NCBI RefSeq assembly: GCF_016908195.1
Contig: NZ_JAFBDK010000003.1
Location: 186,001 to 250,000, forward strand
Length of the DNA: 64,000 nt
Source: Jeotgalibacillus terrae
GTDB lineage: Bacteria; Bacillota; Bacilli; Bacillales; Jeotgalibacillaceae
Direction of reading: 5' to 3'
A model generated the notes under the pieces. The model was not told the DNA's origin, searched no databases, and saw only the letters and a program-made list of their open reading frames with translations. This document shows, piece after piece, positions 15,511 to 23,668 of this stretch. Both the position numbers and the translations under genes were made by a program. Numbering within the stretch: the stretch's first letter is position 1; each line of letters begins with the position of its first letter.

Positions 15511-16993
15511 GATAGATCTCCTCTATTTTTCTTTGTAATCTCTTCTGATCATCCACTGTGAACATTGCACTGACTAGCAAGGATTTGCTCGACTGGTCTC
15601 CCTGAACCTGAATCGTACTCAGGATTAATTCAACATCCGGATATTTTTCTTCAAATTTCTGAACATTTCGTGAGGCGACTAAATCCACAATGTCTAACTC
15701 AGGAAACTTTTTTGACGCTTTCGCCTTCAGTAATTCTGAAGTGCCAATGCCTGTGGTACACATGATCAACGTTTTAATGGGTCTCTGGTGCTGACTCGTT
15801 TCAATCATCTTCGCAAAGTATAGTGTAATGAACCCATTTTCATCCTCGTTAATCGCAGGCAAATTGAATGTTTCACTTATCAGCGCGGAGACGATTGCTA
15901 CGTTTAGAAAGAGTTCATCATAAGTCACTTTTATTTGACTGAGCAGACTGTTTGTTACTCGAATTTTATGTTCGAGTCTGTTCAGCATTGGTTTAATATG
16001 ATTTGCCAGATCAACAAAGAGTGATTGGTTGTCTATTGTAATGCCAATCCTCGAACTCATTTCCTCGATATATACTTCAGTCACCTGAACCACTTTTGAG
16101 GACAAGTTGGATGTCGTAACCATTGTCCCCTGCATTCTGGATGAGACTAAGTATTGATAAAGGAAATAAACCTCAATATCAGGGAGCGTCTGGTTTAAAT
16201 ATTTCATGAGTCGGTGAACGATTGATTTAGACACCTCATAAAGGATTGAGTCTCTTTTCATTCTGTCCGTCTGCTCTTGGGATACTTGATCTGTAAACAC
16301 AAAAGTCGGATTTTTTCTGGAGCGGCTAAGCAAAATATACAAGTGAGAGAAGATATTGACGTTATATGGATAAGGAATCGTAATATTCAAATCCTTTTCA
16401 ATCTGTCTTAATTGATCCAGTATAAATAACACATCATACTGATTGAAATTAAGCTCCTGGTTCATTTTCAAATCATCAATATCAATCACATTAAATATCT
16501 CATTGCTCTCTTTGATTGCTTTTCTGATATTCGCTTCTGCTCCGATTACTGCCAGTGTTCTGTTTTTTCTTTCTAAAATCAGATCGAACTTTTTTAACTC
16601 ATCCCCTATTACCTGTTCATCACTGAAAATGACTGAGTCACCCACATAATAGTCATTGTAAAGCTGGTGGATTTTCAGAGCCTTTGGCGAAGATAACAGC
16701 AGCTCCTCCATAATGCGCTTGCGTCTTTCATCAGGAGAAAAGGAATCTCCTTTTGATGAGTGATTGTTTTTCTGATCATTGATGAACTTTTCATAATCCA
16801 GCTTGTAGCCCCTGCCCTTTTCAGAAACAATCAGCGAATCAAACTGACTCTTATCATTAATTTTTTTGATTAGACGGTATACTGTTTTTTGAGATGTCCG
16901 GAGGATTTCTGCTAAATCCTCTGATGTCACATAATCCTGATTTTTTGACAAAAACAATAACAGCTCTTGTTCACGATTATCTTTTGAATTCAC
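15500..16993 (-). CDS. PRD-containing transcriptional activator (MtlR/LicR type) of the PTS operon
   Basis: 497 residues from GTG with AAGGAGGG upstream. The N-terminus has a DeoR/Mga-like helix-turn-helix (VTSEDLAEILRTSQKTVYRLIKKIND), followed by a second HTH-like stretch, two PTS regulation domains around residues 195-400, and a C-terminal EIIB-like module with the reactive cysteine in LIMCTTGIGTSELLKAK. The EIIA-like module found in the full-length family is encoded by the next gene. Phosphorylation by HPr and the EII proteins should control activity. It is the first gene of the operon, downstream of a cre-like site and a strong palindrome. Confidence 0.9.
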   Translation of the reverse strand: MNSKDNREQELLLFLSKNQDYVTSEDLAEILRTSQKTVYRLIKKINDKSQFDSLIVSEKGRGYKLDYEKFINDQKNNHSSKGDSFSPDERRKRIMEELLLSSPKALKIHQLYNDYYVGDSVIFSDEQVIGDELKKFDLILERKNRTLAVIGAEANIRKAIKESNEIFNVIDIDDLKMNQELNFNQYDVLFILDQLRQIEKDLNITIPYPYNVNIFSHLYILLSRSRKNPTFVFTDQVSQEQTDRMKRDSILYEVSKSIVHRLMKYLNQTLPDIEVYFLYQYLVSSRMQGTMVTTSNLSSKVVQVTEVYIEEMSSRIGITIDNQSLFVDLANHIKPMLNRLEHKIRVTNSLLSQIKVTYDELFLNVAIVSALISETFNLPAINEDENGFITLYFAKMIETSQHQRPIKTLIMCTTGIGTSELLKAKASKKFPELDIVDLVASRNVQKFEEKYPDVELILSTIQVQGDQSSKSLLVSAMFTVDDQKRLQRKIEEIYHGR

Positions 16994-17031
16994 AGTGTCC
17001 CTCCTTGTGTTTATATCTTAACTCACCAAAA

Positions 17032-17045
17032 AGAAAGCGCTTCCC
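17032..17045. promoter_or_regulatory. cre-like (CcpA) site before the PTS operon
   Basis: AGAAAGCGCTTCCC matches the catabolite-responsive element core (TGNAANCGNWNNCA, commonly GAAAGCGCTTTC) with one mismatch at the right end. It is 38 bases upstream of the GTG of the first operon gene, as expected for CcpA repression of a sugar operon. Confidence 0.65.
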
Positions 17046-17048
17046 TAA

Positions 17049-17074
17049 AAAATGTCCGTTGCAGCGGACATTTT
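17049..17074. promoter_or_regulatory. Perfect palindrome upstream of the PRD regulator gene
   Basis: Arms AAAATGTCCG (17049-17058) and CGGACATTTT (17065-17074) around six bases. On the minus strand the stem is followed by TTTTTTAGGG and then the cre-like site. It could be the operator for the PRD activator or a leader/terminator stem; its position immediately next to the cre site favours a regulatory role. Confidence 0.55.
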
Positions 17075-17310
17075 GTTGAAGTTGGTTATTTTAAAATGTA
17101 AAACTGTTGATAGAAATTAATTTACCATAGCTTTATCGTGAATTGAGGCTTTTCGATTGAAAAAGGAACTTCACTGATTGAGAGGTTCCAGTATTTATTG
17201 GATTGTATAATATTTACTCTTTTTTTATCCTAATCGGTGCTTATAATACTTACATTCAGCTAAACCTGAGACATTACTAGAGAAATTGATTCTACAGTTA
17301 TAGAAATTAA

Positions 17311-17424
17311 AACCGCTCCCTCACAGTATAATGGGTTCTGTTGATGAGTACTTTTTGTTAATTTGTAGTGCAAAATGTGTTCAATTGAATGAAAAAACAC
17401 CTCGGATTGGGGTGCTTTTTGTTA
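17311..17424. repeat. Repeat family B, copy 1 (minus orientation), orphan
   Basis: On the minus strand: a GCACCCC-GAGGTG hairpin with TTTTTT, a CATTCAATT block, AAAAAGTACTCATCAACAGA, then ACCC and GCGGTT. The order and spacing match the copy at 20171-20290 over about 110 bases. No minus-strand gene ends nearby, so here the hairpin is not needed as a gene terminator. The rest of 17075-17610 holds no supported gene. Confidence 0.65.
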
Positions 17425-17610
17425 TGGTTTTATAGGTTTTTTTAATTTGACTATGTTAATAAAAACATACCGATATAAGAATTTTACAAGGTAATGGAAA
17501 TATTTGTGTTAAACTAAATAAAGAGAATGTGAAGATTTACACTTAAACTAACGGGGCAGTAATATTCGATAAGGGTTTAATATATAGGTAAAACTTAAAG
17601 GGGGGCTTTT

Positions 17611-17796
17611 ATGATAATAAGAATATTAATTGGAATTGTTGTTGGTGGATTACTTGGTTTTATAAGTAGTCTTCTTATAGGTAGTGCAATGAATGCATCA
17701 GATGAAACAGCGCTTTTTGCGATCTATTTCGGAGTTGTTTCAGGTTTATTGGTTTGTTTAATTATAGAAATAAATAAACTTAATAATACGAAGTAA
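17611..17796 (+). CDS. Small two-pass membrane protein
   Basis: 61 residues; ATG at 17611 follows AAAGGGGGGCTTTT. Two hydrophobic helices, about residues 3-25 (glycine-rich, IGIVVGGLLGFISSLLIG) and 33-53, with a short polar tail. No family is recognised. It has its own terminator at 17876 and is probably monocistronic. Composition and a strong ribosome binding site support a real gene. Confidence 0.65.
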   Translation: MIIRILIGIVVGGLLGFISSLLIGSAMNASDETALFAIYFGVVSGLLVCLIIEINKLNNTK

Positions 17797-17875
17797 ATTG
17801 ATGACTGAAGTATCTTGGTATTAAAGCAAAGTATAGCTTTAGTTAAAAAAGGCTAATAAATATACATCAAAAAGA

Positions 17876-17911
17876 GACCTGCAAATTAACATACAATTCG
17901 CAGGTCATTTT
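17876..17911 (+). terminator. Terminator of the small membrane protein gene
   Basis: GACCTGC at 17876-17882 pairs with GCAGGTC at 17900-17906 (extended by AATT pairing inside), followed by ATTTTTAT. About 80 bases after the stop codon at 17796. Confidence 0.7.
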
Positions 17912-17927
17912 TATATACATTTTGGTT

Positions 17928-18060
17928 GAAAGTACTCGTCAACAGAACCCGTTACTCACAGTACGCGGGTTTTTTCACAACAAGTACTTTTCTTAAAATT
18001 ACTATATAAAATGTTGCTTAAAACATACTAAAAAAGCACCTCCAATAGAAGTGCTTTTAG
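17928..18060. repeat. Repeat family B, copy 2, carrying the terminator of the lipoprotein gene
   Basis: Starts GAAAGTACTCGTCAACAGAA and CCCG, and ends AAAAAAGCACCTCCAATAGA then AGTGCTTTTAG. Read on the minus strand, the GCACTTC-GAGGTGC stem is followed by TTTTTT and lies 70 bases after the stop of the minus-strand lipoprotein gene (18129). The other end folds back on itself (CCCGTTACTC with GTACGCGGG). Confidence 0.65.
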
Positions 18061-18128
18061 TTATCAATATATTTTATTTTTTTATTCAGTACATTATAGA
18101 TTTATCATAAAACGATACTTTGAACACT

Positions 18129-18746
18129 TTAAATTCCTTCTAGCTTAGCTTCCACTTCTTCTTCGTATTTTTCAACCAGTTCATTGTTTTTGGTTATATC
18201 ATATTTCTTTTTTAATTCAGGTATCAACTTTAACCAAATGACGTTTCTCTCATAAATGTCTCTGTCAAAGTTGTGATTTAGTTCTTCAAGAGACAAGTCT
18301 AGAGCATCCGCGTAAGCAAGATGTTGTGGTAACTCACTGGTATCTGGTCCCTGTTCAATGAACGTATCAATTTCTTCTTCAGTTACAGAAACACCATATT
18401 CGTCTTTTGCGATCGTTTTCCACACTTGATCTTCCTGCATAGCTTCCTTTGATATTTCAATTACTTGTTTGTCAGTTAAATCTGTTTCATAATACAGCTT
18501 TTCTTGAGCTAATGTTCTTATGACCCACTTCTTTAACTGAGCATCAGCTTCCAAGGAATCTGTTTCTGAAACAGATTCTTCAAAAACTTTCTTATAATCT
18601 TCATATGTGTAACCATCTAAAATTTGTTGTTGTTCTTCTTCACTCTTCATTTGTATCTCTTCTACTGTATTCGCAGATGACTGACAACCCGTGAGTATAA
18701 CAATCACCGCAGCAAATAAAATAAATAAATTGTTGGTTCTCAACAT
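18129..18746 (-). CDS. Lipoprotein with a SurA-N-like / trigger-factor-type helical region
   Basis: 205 residues from the ATG at 18746 (GGGGGACAAA before it). Signal peptide ending in the lipobox VILTGCQSS; mature protein highly charged and helical with many Glu/Lys/Gln. The segments QVIEISKEAMQEDQVWKTIAKDEYGVSVTEEEIDTFI resemble the N-terminal helical part of SurA/PrsA-type chaperones (kdeYgvsVteeEid-fi), without the PPIase domain. A role in folding or sensing outside the membrane is only a suggestion. Confidence 0.78.
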   Translation of the reverse strand: MLRTNNLFILFAAVIVILTGCQSSANTVEEIQMKSEEEQQQILDGYTYEDYKKVFEESVSETDSLEADAQLKKWVIRTLAQEKLYYETDLTDKQVIEISKEAMQEDQVWKTIAKDEYGVSVTEEEIDTFIEQGPDTSELPQHLAYADALDLSLEELNHNFDRDIYERNVIWLKLIPELKKKYDITKNNELVEKYEEEVEAKLEGI

Positions 18747-19034
18747 TTTGTCCCCCAAAAAATAATTAGATTAAACTTATCAAATCCATTAATTAAAATT
18801 CAAACAAATGAAAATGATAGCCATTTTGCAGCTTAGGGTTTTCTTCTTGTAATTTGCATGTTTGGAATATCCCACCCAACGATTATTTCTATTCAAGAAA
18901 TGATCAGAAAAGCCTTTCTTAGAAGAATGGCCAAAGTATATTTATTAGCATCCTTAAACTAAAGTCCCCGTTACTTGAAGCGCATTTGTTCACAATATAG
19001 GATTTGGTACTTTCAGTAACAAATATTTTTTCAG

Positions 19035-19766
19035 TTACTTTGTACATGAAAAAGCTAATACTAGAGGAATCCTCAGCCTTCTCTCGTATTCTTTTTCATT
19101 ACTAAAATGTTCACGTTTGGGAACCCCTTCACGTAAATCATTTATTATAAAGCCTGATTTAGTAAGGGCTGCATAGTAGTGTTCTATGGTTCGATGATAT
19201 TTAACTACTGTTTGATTAATCCAAGGCTCTTTTCTTTCTCCTTCGATAAAATAATCATCAACTATCCAGTTTCCCCTCTTATCTCCTGTTAGTTTGCTGA
19301 GAAAAGATGAAGTAGTTAGGGGATGTTGTACACTGAATACAAATTTACCTTCATCGGTTAAAGTGTTATATACATTTTTAAATAGTAATTGAATATCTAA
19401 AACATAGTGTATTGCAAACCGTGATGTTACAATATCGTAATTTTTCATTGGGTAGCTATATGATTCCATTGTATCGTGAAGGATTGTTCCGTTTTCATCT
19501 AGGAGATTAAGATTTGCAGATGCTACCATTTGTGCAGAACCTTCTACTCCTGTATAAAAATTAGCACCTTGATTAAGTATTTCCTTCCCAAATGATGCAT
19601 CACCACAACCCAAGTCTAAGATACTCTTATTTTGAAAGTCTCCGATAAGCTCATAAATGATAGGATTTTCGATTGCATTGTTGGGACTATCCTTTCTTGC
19701 CCTTCTCTTCATATAACTAGAAAAAAAATCCTCTTGATCATAAACCTTGGCTCCCCTATACTCCAT
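19035..19766 (-). CDS. Class I SAM-dependent methyltransferase
   Basis: 243 residues from the ATG at 19766 (GGGGGAATTTTTT before it). Motif I is ILDLGCGDASFGKEIL, the acidic end of strand 2 is in YTGVEGS, and ESYSYPMKNYDIVTSRFAIHYV is the post-I/motif II region typical of small-molecule methyltransferases; QHPLTTSSF follows strand 5 (the 'v-HP' phrase of UbiE/YcgJ-like enzymes). It is AT-rich, stands alone and has no linked pathway gene, so the substrate is unknown. Confidence 0.88.
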   Translation of the reverse strand: MEYRGAKVYDQEDFFSSYMKRRARKDSPNNAIENPIIYELIGDFQNKSILDLGCGDASFGKEILNQGANFYTGVEGSAQMVASANLNLLDENGTILHDTMESYSYPMKNYDIVTSRFAIHYVLDIQLLFKNVYNTLTDEGKFVFSVQHPLTTSSFLSKLTGDKRGNWIVDDYFIEGERKEPWINQTVVKYHRTIEHYYAALTKSGFIINDLREGVPKREHFSNEKEYERRLRIPLVLAFSCTK

Positions 19767-19784
19767 AAAAAATTCCCCCTTCAA

Positions 19785-20170
19785 AGTCTGCCTCGAAAAA
19801 ACAAAAATTTAAATCAAATGTTTTATAAATTTCACCATAGGCTTCGTGCAATATTAGGGGTTATTTATAAGTGCTTTCTAACATTGAAAGAAGCGATTAC
19901 CTTATTTAGCAATTGCACAGTTTAATTTATGTTGTGACTCTAATAAAAGATTTTTTACTCTGCTAACTCCTTTAAAATCAGAGTTTACTTTTGATTGTCT
20001 ATACTGACTTTTAATAATTCTTCTTTCGCTAACCTGCCCGTTAATCCAAGTGTAACTCTTTGTATTCTCTATATTTAGGTTAACATAAATATTTCCATTC
20101 GTTTTAAGTTTTCTATATCGTCACTATGCTTTTAGGCACATGTACAAATTAATAAAACCTTCAACACCAT
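19785..20170. other. Intergenic stretch without a supported gene
   Basis: About 385 AT-rich bases between the methyltransferase gene and repeat B copy 3. Several stop codons interrupt every frame and I see no ribosome binding site followed by a plausible reading frame, no RNA gene and no strong hairpin. It may contain decayed coding sequence. Confidence 0.4.
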
Positions 20171-20290
20171 TACAAAAAAGCACCTCAAATTGAGATGCTT
20201 TCTTCATTCAATTTACCACACTATTCTTACTGCCAATTCACAAAAAGTACTCTTTAACAGAACCCGTCACCCTCTCAAAAGCGGTTCGTA
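20171..20290. repeat. Repeat family B, copy 3, carrying the terminator of the ECF operon
   Basis: TACAAAAAAGCACCTCAAAT then TGAGATGCTTTC forms a hairpin; CATTCAATT, AAAAAGTACTCTTTAACAGA and ACCCGTCACC follow, then GCGGTTCG. Aligned with copy 1 it matches over about 110 bases. On the minus strand the hairpin is followed by TTTTTTGT, about 110 bases after the last gene of the sigma-factor operon. Confidence 0.65.
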
Positions 20291-20307
20291 CATCAACTCA
20301 TTAGTAT

Positions 20308-20421
20308 CTATTTTATGTTCCCTCTCCGCTTCTTAATCCGCTTTGCCAGCCTCTGTTCCTCAATCTGCCTCTGCTGGTCATTCATCATGCTTTCCGCAAG
20401 ATTTCTGTCATGATAATACAT
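20308..20421 (-). CDS. Possible very small basic protein after the beta-repeat gene
   Basis: 37 residues from an ATG at 20421 preceded by AGGTGGAGCG, 20 bases after the stop of the preceding gene. The peptide is rich in Arg, Lys and Gln (QQRQIEEQRLAKRIKKRR) and lacks a known motif. The in-frame extension further upstream overlaps the previous gene in another frame and is unlikely. A small cytoplasmic or nucleic-acid-binding peptide is possible; it may also be spurious. Confidence 0.35.
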   Translation of the reverse strand: MYYHDRNLAESMMNDQQRQIEEQRLAKRIKKRRGNIK

Positions 20422-20440
20422 CGCTCCACCTGCTTTCCTG

Positions 20441-21643
20441 TTATAAGCTAAGTTCACCGTAGTTAGCGACATCATATTCGTCATCAGCAGGCTGATCAGG
20501 GTTTTCCACACTGCCATCATTCAGACGCAAGAGTGATTTGACAGTACCTTTGATCTCAGGCGTTGCTGCTACAATGGTTCCTAAAAGATCAATGTTTTTA
20601 ATAATGATGTTAAGCTCGTCGGCGCTCAGATCTTCTCCAAAGTGCAGCTTTCCTGCCACGATCAGTGTGACCGGTTTTTCATACGCCGCATATTCTTCTG
20701 TCACCCATGTTTCTTCGTCTTCAATCAGTACATATTGTCCTTCATAGGATAAAATCTCAGCCTCAAGATTCGTTTTTTCATAAAGCAGATCCTCAAGATT
20801 TTCGTCTACTACCACAATAGAAGTGGTTTGGATCCGGTCAATCGCTCTTTCCAGCATCTCACGCGTAACGTCTTTTTCAAAATAGATTGGATGCGTCGTC
20901 ATCAGCTTCGCTCCATTTAATCGGCGCAGTGTGCGCGCAGAGTACGATTGGGCTGAAGTCAGCAGACTAAAACCTTCTGGAATCTTAACGGAATTCCCGC
21001 TGATTGTATTCGGGACAGAGAATACAACTGATTCCTGCGATTCATGGTAATACAGGATTCCATTCACAGTCAGGTGCTCAATTTTTTGTTTAAAAGCTTC
21101 CATAGATAGATCTTTCTCAAGTGTCAGCTTCCCGTTAACAGTCAGCTTCACAGATGTTTGTATAGAATCAAGATAAGCATTTGTCAGCTCGAGCTTCCCA
21201 TTGATCAGTCGCGGCTTTTCACCTTGATACGTGTCAAACATGCCTGTCATATGCTTTACCTTGCTTTGTATGATCCCCTGTAAATGTGCCGGTGTGTACA
21301 AGACCCCCACAACAAAAAGTCCATCAACTTTACCCTCCAGATCCGCTTCCTCGATATCCTCATCAAGTACGACACTGCCTACAGCTAACATCTGAACGGG
21401 AGAGGTCAGTGACTGGAAATAGCCGCGTGATAAAACCGTTTCTCCTGTCATCGTCTGATAGTCGCCATTGATTTCAATACTCGCCCCTACATTTTGAACC
21501 TTTAAAGCAGCCTGAAGATGAGCTGTTTCACGGGAGTAAATGATACACCCGACATTCTCGATACTTTCAATGCCTGAAATCGTTTTTTCATCTACCTTCG
21601 TTAAGTTAAGAACACCTATATTACCAATCCTCTGTTTTGTCAT
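20441..21643 (-). CDS. Repetitive beta-rich protein co-transcribed with an ECF sigma factor
   Basis: 400 residues with no signal peptide or membrane segment. It contains a degenerate repeat of roughly 90 residues: VGSVVLDEDIEEADLEGKVD with LFVVGVLYTP, VNGKLTLEKDLSMEAFKQKI with LTVNGILYYH, and VAGKLHFGEDLSADELNIII with LLGTIVAATP. Each unit has a hydrophobic strand, a D-E-rich turn, a helix and a second strand ending in G, which suggests stacked beta units such as bactofilin-like or beta-helix folds. Its ATG follows directly on the stop of the sigma-factor gene (TAAATG). I cannot name the family; a scaffold or envelope-stress role is inferred from the partner. Confidence 0.8.
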   Translation of the reverse strand: MTKQRIGNIGVLNLTKVDEKTISGIESIENVGCIIYSRETAHLQAALKVQNVGASIEINGDYQTMTGETVLSRGYFQSLTSPVQMLAVGSVVLDEDIEEADLEGKVDGLFVVGVLYTPAHLQGIIQSKVKHMTGMFDTYQGEKPRLINGKLELTNAYLDSIQTSVKLTVNGKLTLEKDLSMEAFKQKIEHLTVNGILYYHESQESVVFSVPNTISGNSVKIPEGFSLLTSAQSYSARTLRRLNGAKLMTTHPIYFEKDVTREMLERAIDRIQTTSIVVVDENLEDLLYEKTNLEAEILSYEGQYVLIEDEETWVTEEYAAYEKPVTLIVAGKLHFGEDLSADELNIIIKNIDLLGTIVAATPEIKGTVKSLLRLNDGSVENPDQPADDEYDVANYGELSL

Positions 21644-22117
21644 TTACGCTTCCTCCAATTTCTTTTTCAGCTGTTTTAATGCCTGACTTAATTTGTAGCG
21701 GACAGTGGCAGCGGGCAAATGAAGCTGCTGACCAATCTCCTGACTCGATAATCCAATCCAGTACCGCTTAAACACAATATCCCTGTACTCCTGCGACAGA
21801 TTTGAAAGTAATTCAGTCACTTCTATATGAGTAAAACGCTGATCTAACTTAAACTGATCATAGTCCTCCTCCCAGCCGGTCAGACGCTGTTCCTTTCTCC
21901 TGTCATCAACCAGCTGGTTCTTCATCACCCGGAAAAACCAGGCCCGCTGCTTATATACAGGCAGCCCCTTCAGCAGATCTTCATGAGCAAGTGACTTCAT
22001 TACAGCCTGCTGGATCAGATCATCCGCCTCCTGCTCATGCCGTGCAATTGACCGCGCAAACCTGCGCAGATCTGTCTCTAATTCCAGATACACCTCACTT
22101 GCATTCATCAGCTTCAC
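21644..22117 (-). CDS. ECF-type RNA polymerase sigma factor
   Basis: 157 residues. Region 2: ADDLIQQAVMKSLAHEDL then YKQRAWFFRVMKNQLVDDRRKE; region 4: LSQEYRDIVFKRYWIGLSSQEIGQQLHLPAATVRYKLSQALKQLKK. The starting codon is a GTG (22117) or the ATG three codons later; neither has a textbook ribosome binding site. No anti-sigma factor is adjacent: instead the downstream gene encodes a soluble repetitive protein. An ECF-like promoter pattern, CCAAC, 17 bases, CGTT, lies on the minus strand at about 22138-22168 and could allow autoregulation. Confidence 0.9.
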   Translation of the reverse strand: MKLMNASEVYLELETDLRRFARSIARHEQEADDLIQQAVMKSLAHEDLLKGLPVYKQRAWFFRVMKNQLVDDRRKEQRLTGWEEDYDQFKLDQRFTHIEVTELLSNLSQEYRDIVFKRYWIGLSSQEIGQQLHLPAATVRYKLSQALKQLKKKLEEA

Positions 22118-22243
22118 TCACTTTTTTGTAGTTTCATATAGATAACGTTTCAACGTGGGGAAGTGTTGGACCTTTTTTATATTTTTTTGATTTATTATGA
22201 AAAGGTTGTTTTTCCGTGGTGTGAATATATTTACTCCAACAGA

Positions 22244-22276
22244 AAAGAACCTCTGAAATAATGAGGTTCTTTTTTC
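22244..22276. terminator. Terminator after the histidine phosphatase gene
   Basis: AAAGAACCTC and GAGGTTCTTT form ten perfect pairs around nine bases, with TTTT continuing on the plus strand and a TTTTC tail on the minus strand. It is about 95 bases past the stop of the minus-strand phosphatase gene at 22369. Confidence 0.7.
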
Positions 22277-22368
22277 AAATACATTAAAGCTCAAGTAGTA
22301 CACCTTTGAAGAAGCTTAACTCATTTTTTATAAAAGCTGTCCGTTCATGTAATAAGTTAGCGAGTCCT

Positions 22369-22902
22369 TTATCTATCACCAAATTGATAAACCTTAAAAT
22401 GTCCAGTATCGGATGAGAATTTCAGGATGTTACCGTTAGCAGGTAACCTTTCAAAGAATGCACCAATACAGCCTTTTGTACACCTGTGTCCTGATATTAA
22501 AATATTGATCTCTCTTTTAACAGTATGTCTTTTAAGCTCGTTCATAAATTCGAAGACCCGCTGAACAAAGTGGTTCGGATCTTCAACACCTTTATAAACA
22601 TTTGCATCAGGTAGCAGTCCAGCCATTTTCACTTCGTTGACAGGTACTCTATCAGCATCTCCTAAACCATATACATCAAGCCTTTCATCTGTTTTAGCTT
22701 TAAGTCCTGTTACGATTTCAGCTGTTTGAACTGCTCTTTCCTGTGGAGAAGAAAATACAAAATCAAAATTGATATCTTTGAGCTCGTCTTTTAATTTGTC
22801 TGCTTGTTCTAGTCCGGTTTCATTTAACGGCAAACCCATTCTTCCCTGCATTTTTCGTTCTTTATTTAAGTCAGTTTGGCCGTGCCTGATTACATAGATC
22901 AT
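22369..22902 (-). CDS. Histidine phosphatase / phosphoglycerate mutase-like protein
   Basis: 177 residues. The phosphohistidine motif IRHGQTDLNKE is at residues 5-15, with MQGRMGLPLNETGLEQA and FSSPQERAVQTAEIV (second Arg and Glu region) as expected. The second conserved histidine block is ILISGHRCTKGCIGAFF, where most family members have SHGG: here SGHR replaces it, so the second histidine is present but its glycine neighbours are not. Probably a phosphatase of small phosphorylated substrates, possibly altered in specificity. Monocistronic. Confidence 0.85.
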   Translation of the reverse strand: MIYVIRHGQTDLNKERKMQGRMGLPLNETGLEQADKLKDELKDINFDFVFSSPQERAVQTAEIVTGLKAKTDERLDVYGLGDADRVPVNEVKMAGLLPDANVYKGVEDPNHFVQRVFEFMNELKRHTVKREINILISGHRCTKGCIGAFFERLPANGNILKFSSDTGHFKVYQFGDR

Positions 22903-22948
22903 CTATTTAGTCTCCTTTAAATTAATTATTGTTACTGGTTAAAACTAT

Positions 22949-23668
22949 TTAGATTGGAATAATCCTATTAAATTCTTCTATTCTTAATTCCTTTAGTGAA
23001 TGACCTTCACTATACGGTGGCCATTGCAATGGATGTTTAGGAAAGATCTTTCCTGATTTTTGTCCCCCAAAATCAAAAACTCTTAACTTACTTGAATGAG
23101 CTGCTAACAAACTTCTGAGTGGATAATGATCACTTAATCTTGAGATTCCAAATTTCTGACCATTCTCCCCCCACCCCAAAACCACTAAGGATGACTGCTC
23201 AATAGCAAATTGAATATACTCCCACGCTTCTTCATCCAATACAAAATCATTCTTTGTCGTGCTGGCACTTTTTATATAAGGGCTGGTGTTAACTATGTAT
23301 AAGGAGCCACAACCATTCTTCTTTGCAACCTTAATCATAAATTCTACAGTATTATCGTTCGAGCAGGATGCAGCAGTACTCGGATTCATTCCAAATAAAG
23401 TCATGACAGGTAAATTTGAGTCCCACGTTCTCGCCAAAAAATAACGCCTTTTTGTTGTAAGACTATTAACATCAGGGGAATACTCACGATGAAACACTGC
23501 AGTACCGCTTCCAACTTGAGCTGCTGAAGCGGATTCAGGCAATATCATGGACTGTTCATTTTGAGAGATGTAACCTTTTTCAGCTAACCATTCGTTAAAC
23601 TCCTCTTCAAATTGCTTTTGAGAGTCAATGTTTTTCATATTGATTAGTTTATTAACTAGAATATGCAT
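22949..23668 (-). CDS. DUF1643 domain protein
   Basis: 239 residues from the ATG at 23668, preceded by AAGGCAGGCGG; an ATG 36 bases upstream has no site. The DUF1643 core is clear: RRYFLARTWDSNLPVMTLFGMNPSTAA, where 'R--L-R-W-----v-FigLNPSTA' is the family hallmark, then SNDNTVEFMIKVAKKNGCGSLYIVN and LVVLGWGENG. The family function is unknown; many members are in accessory regions. The N-terminal 70 residues are extra relative to the usual domain and lack a recognised motif. Next to an orphan HsdR-N-like gene transcribed the other way. Confidence 0.85.
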   Translation of the reverse strand: MHILVNKLINMKNIDSQKQFEEEFNEWLAEKGYISQNEQSMILPESASAAQVGSGTAVFHREYSPDVNSLTTKRRYFLARTWDSNLPVMTLFGMNPSTAASCSNDNTVEFMIKVAKKNGCGSLYIVNTSPYIKSASTTKNDFVLDEEAWEYIQFAIEQSSLVVLGWGENGQKFGISRLSDHYPLRSLLAAHSSKLRVFDFGGQKSGKIFPKHPLQWPPYSEGHSLKELRIEEFNRIIPI

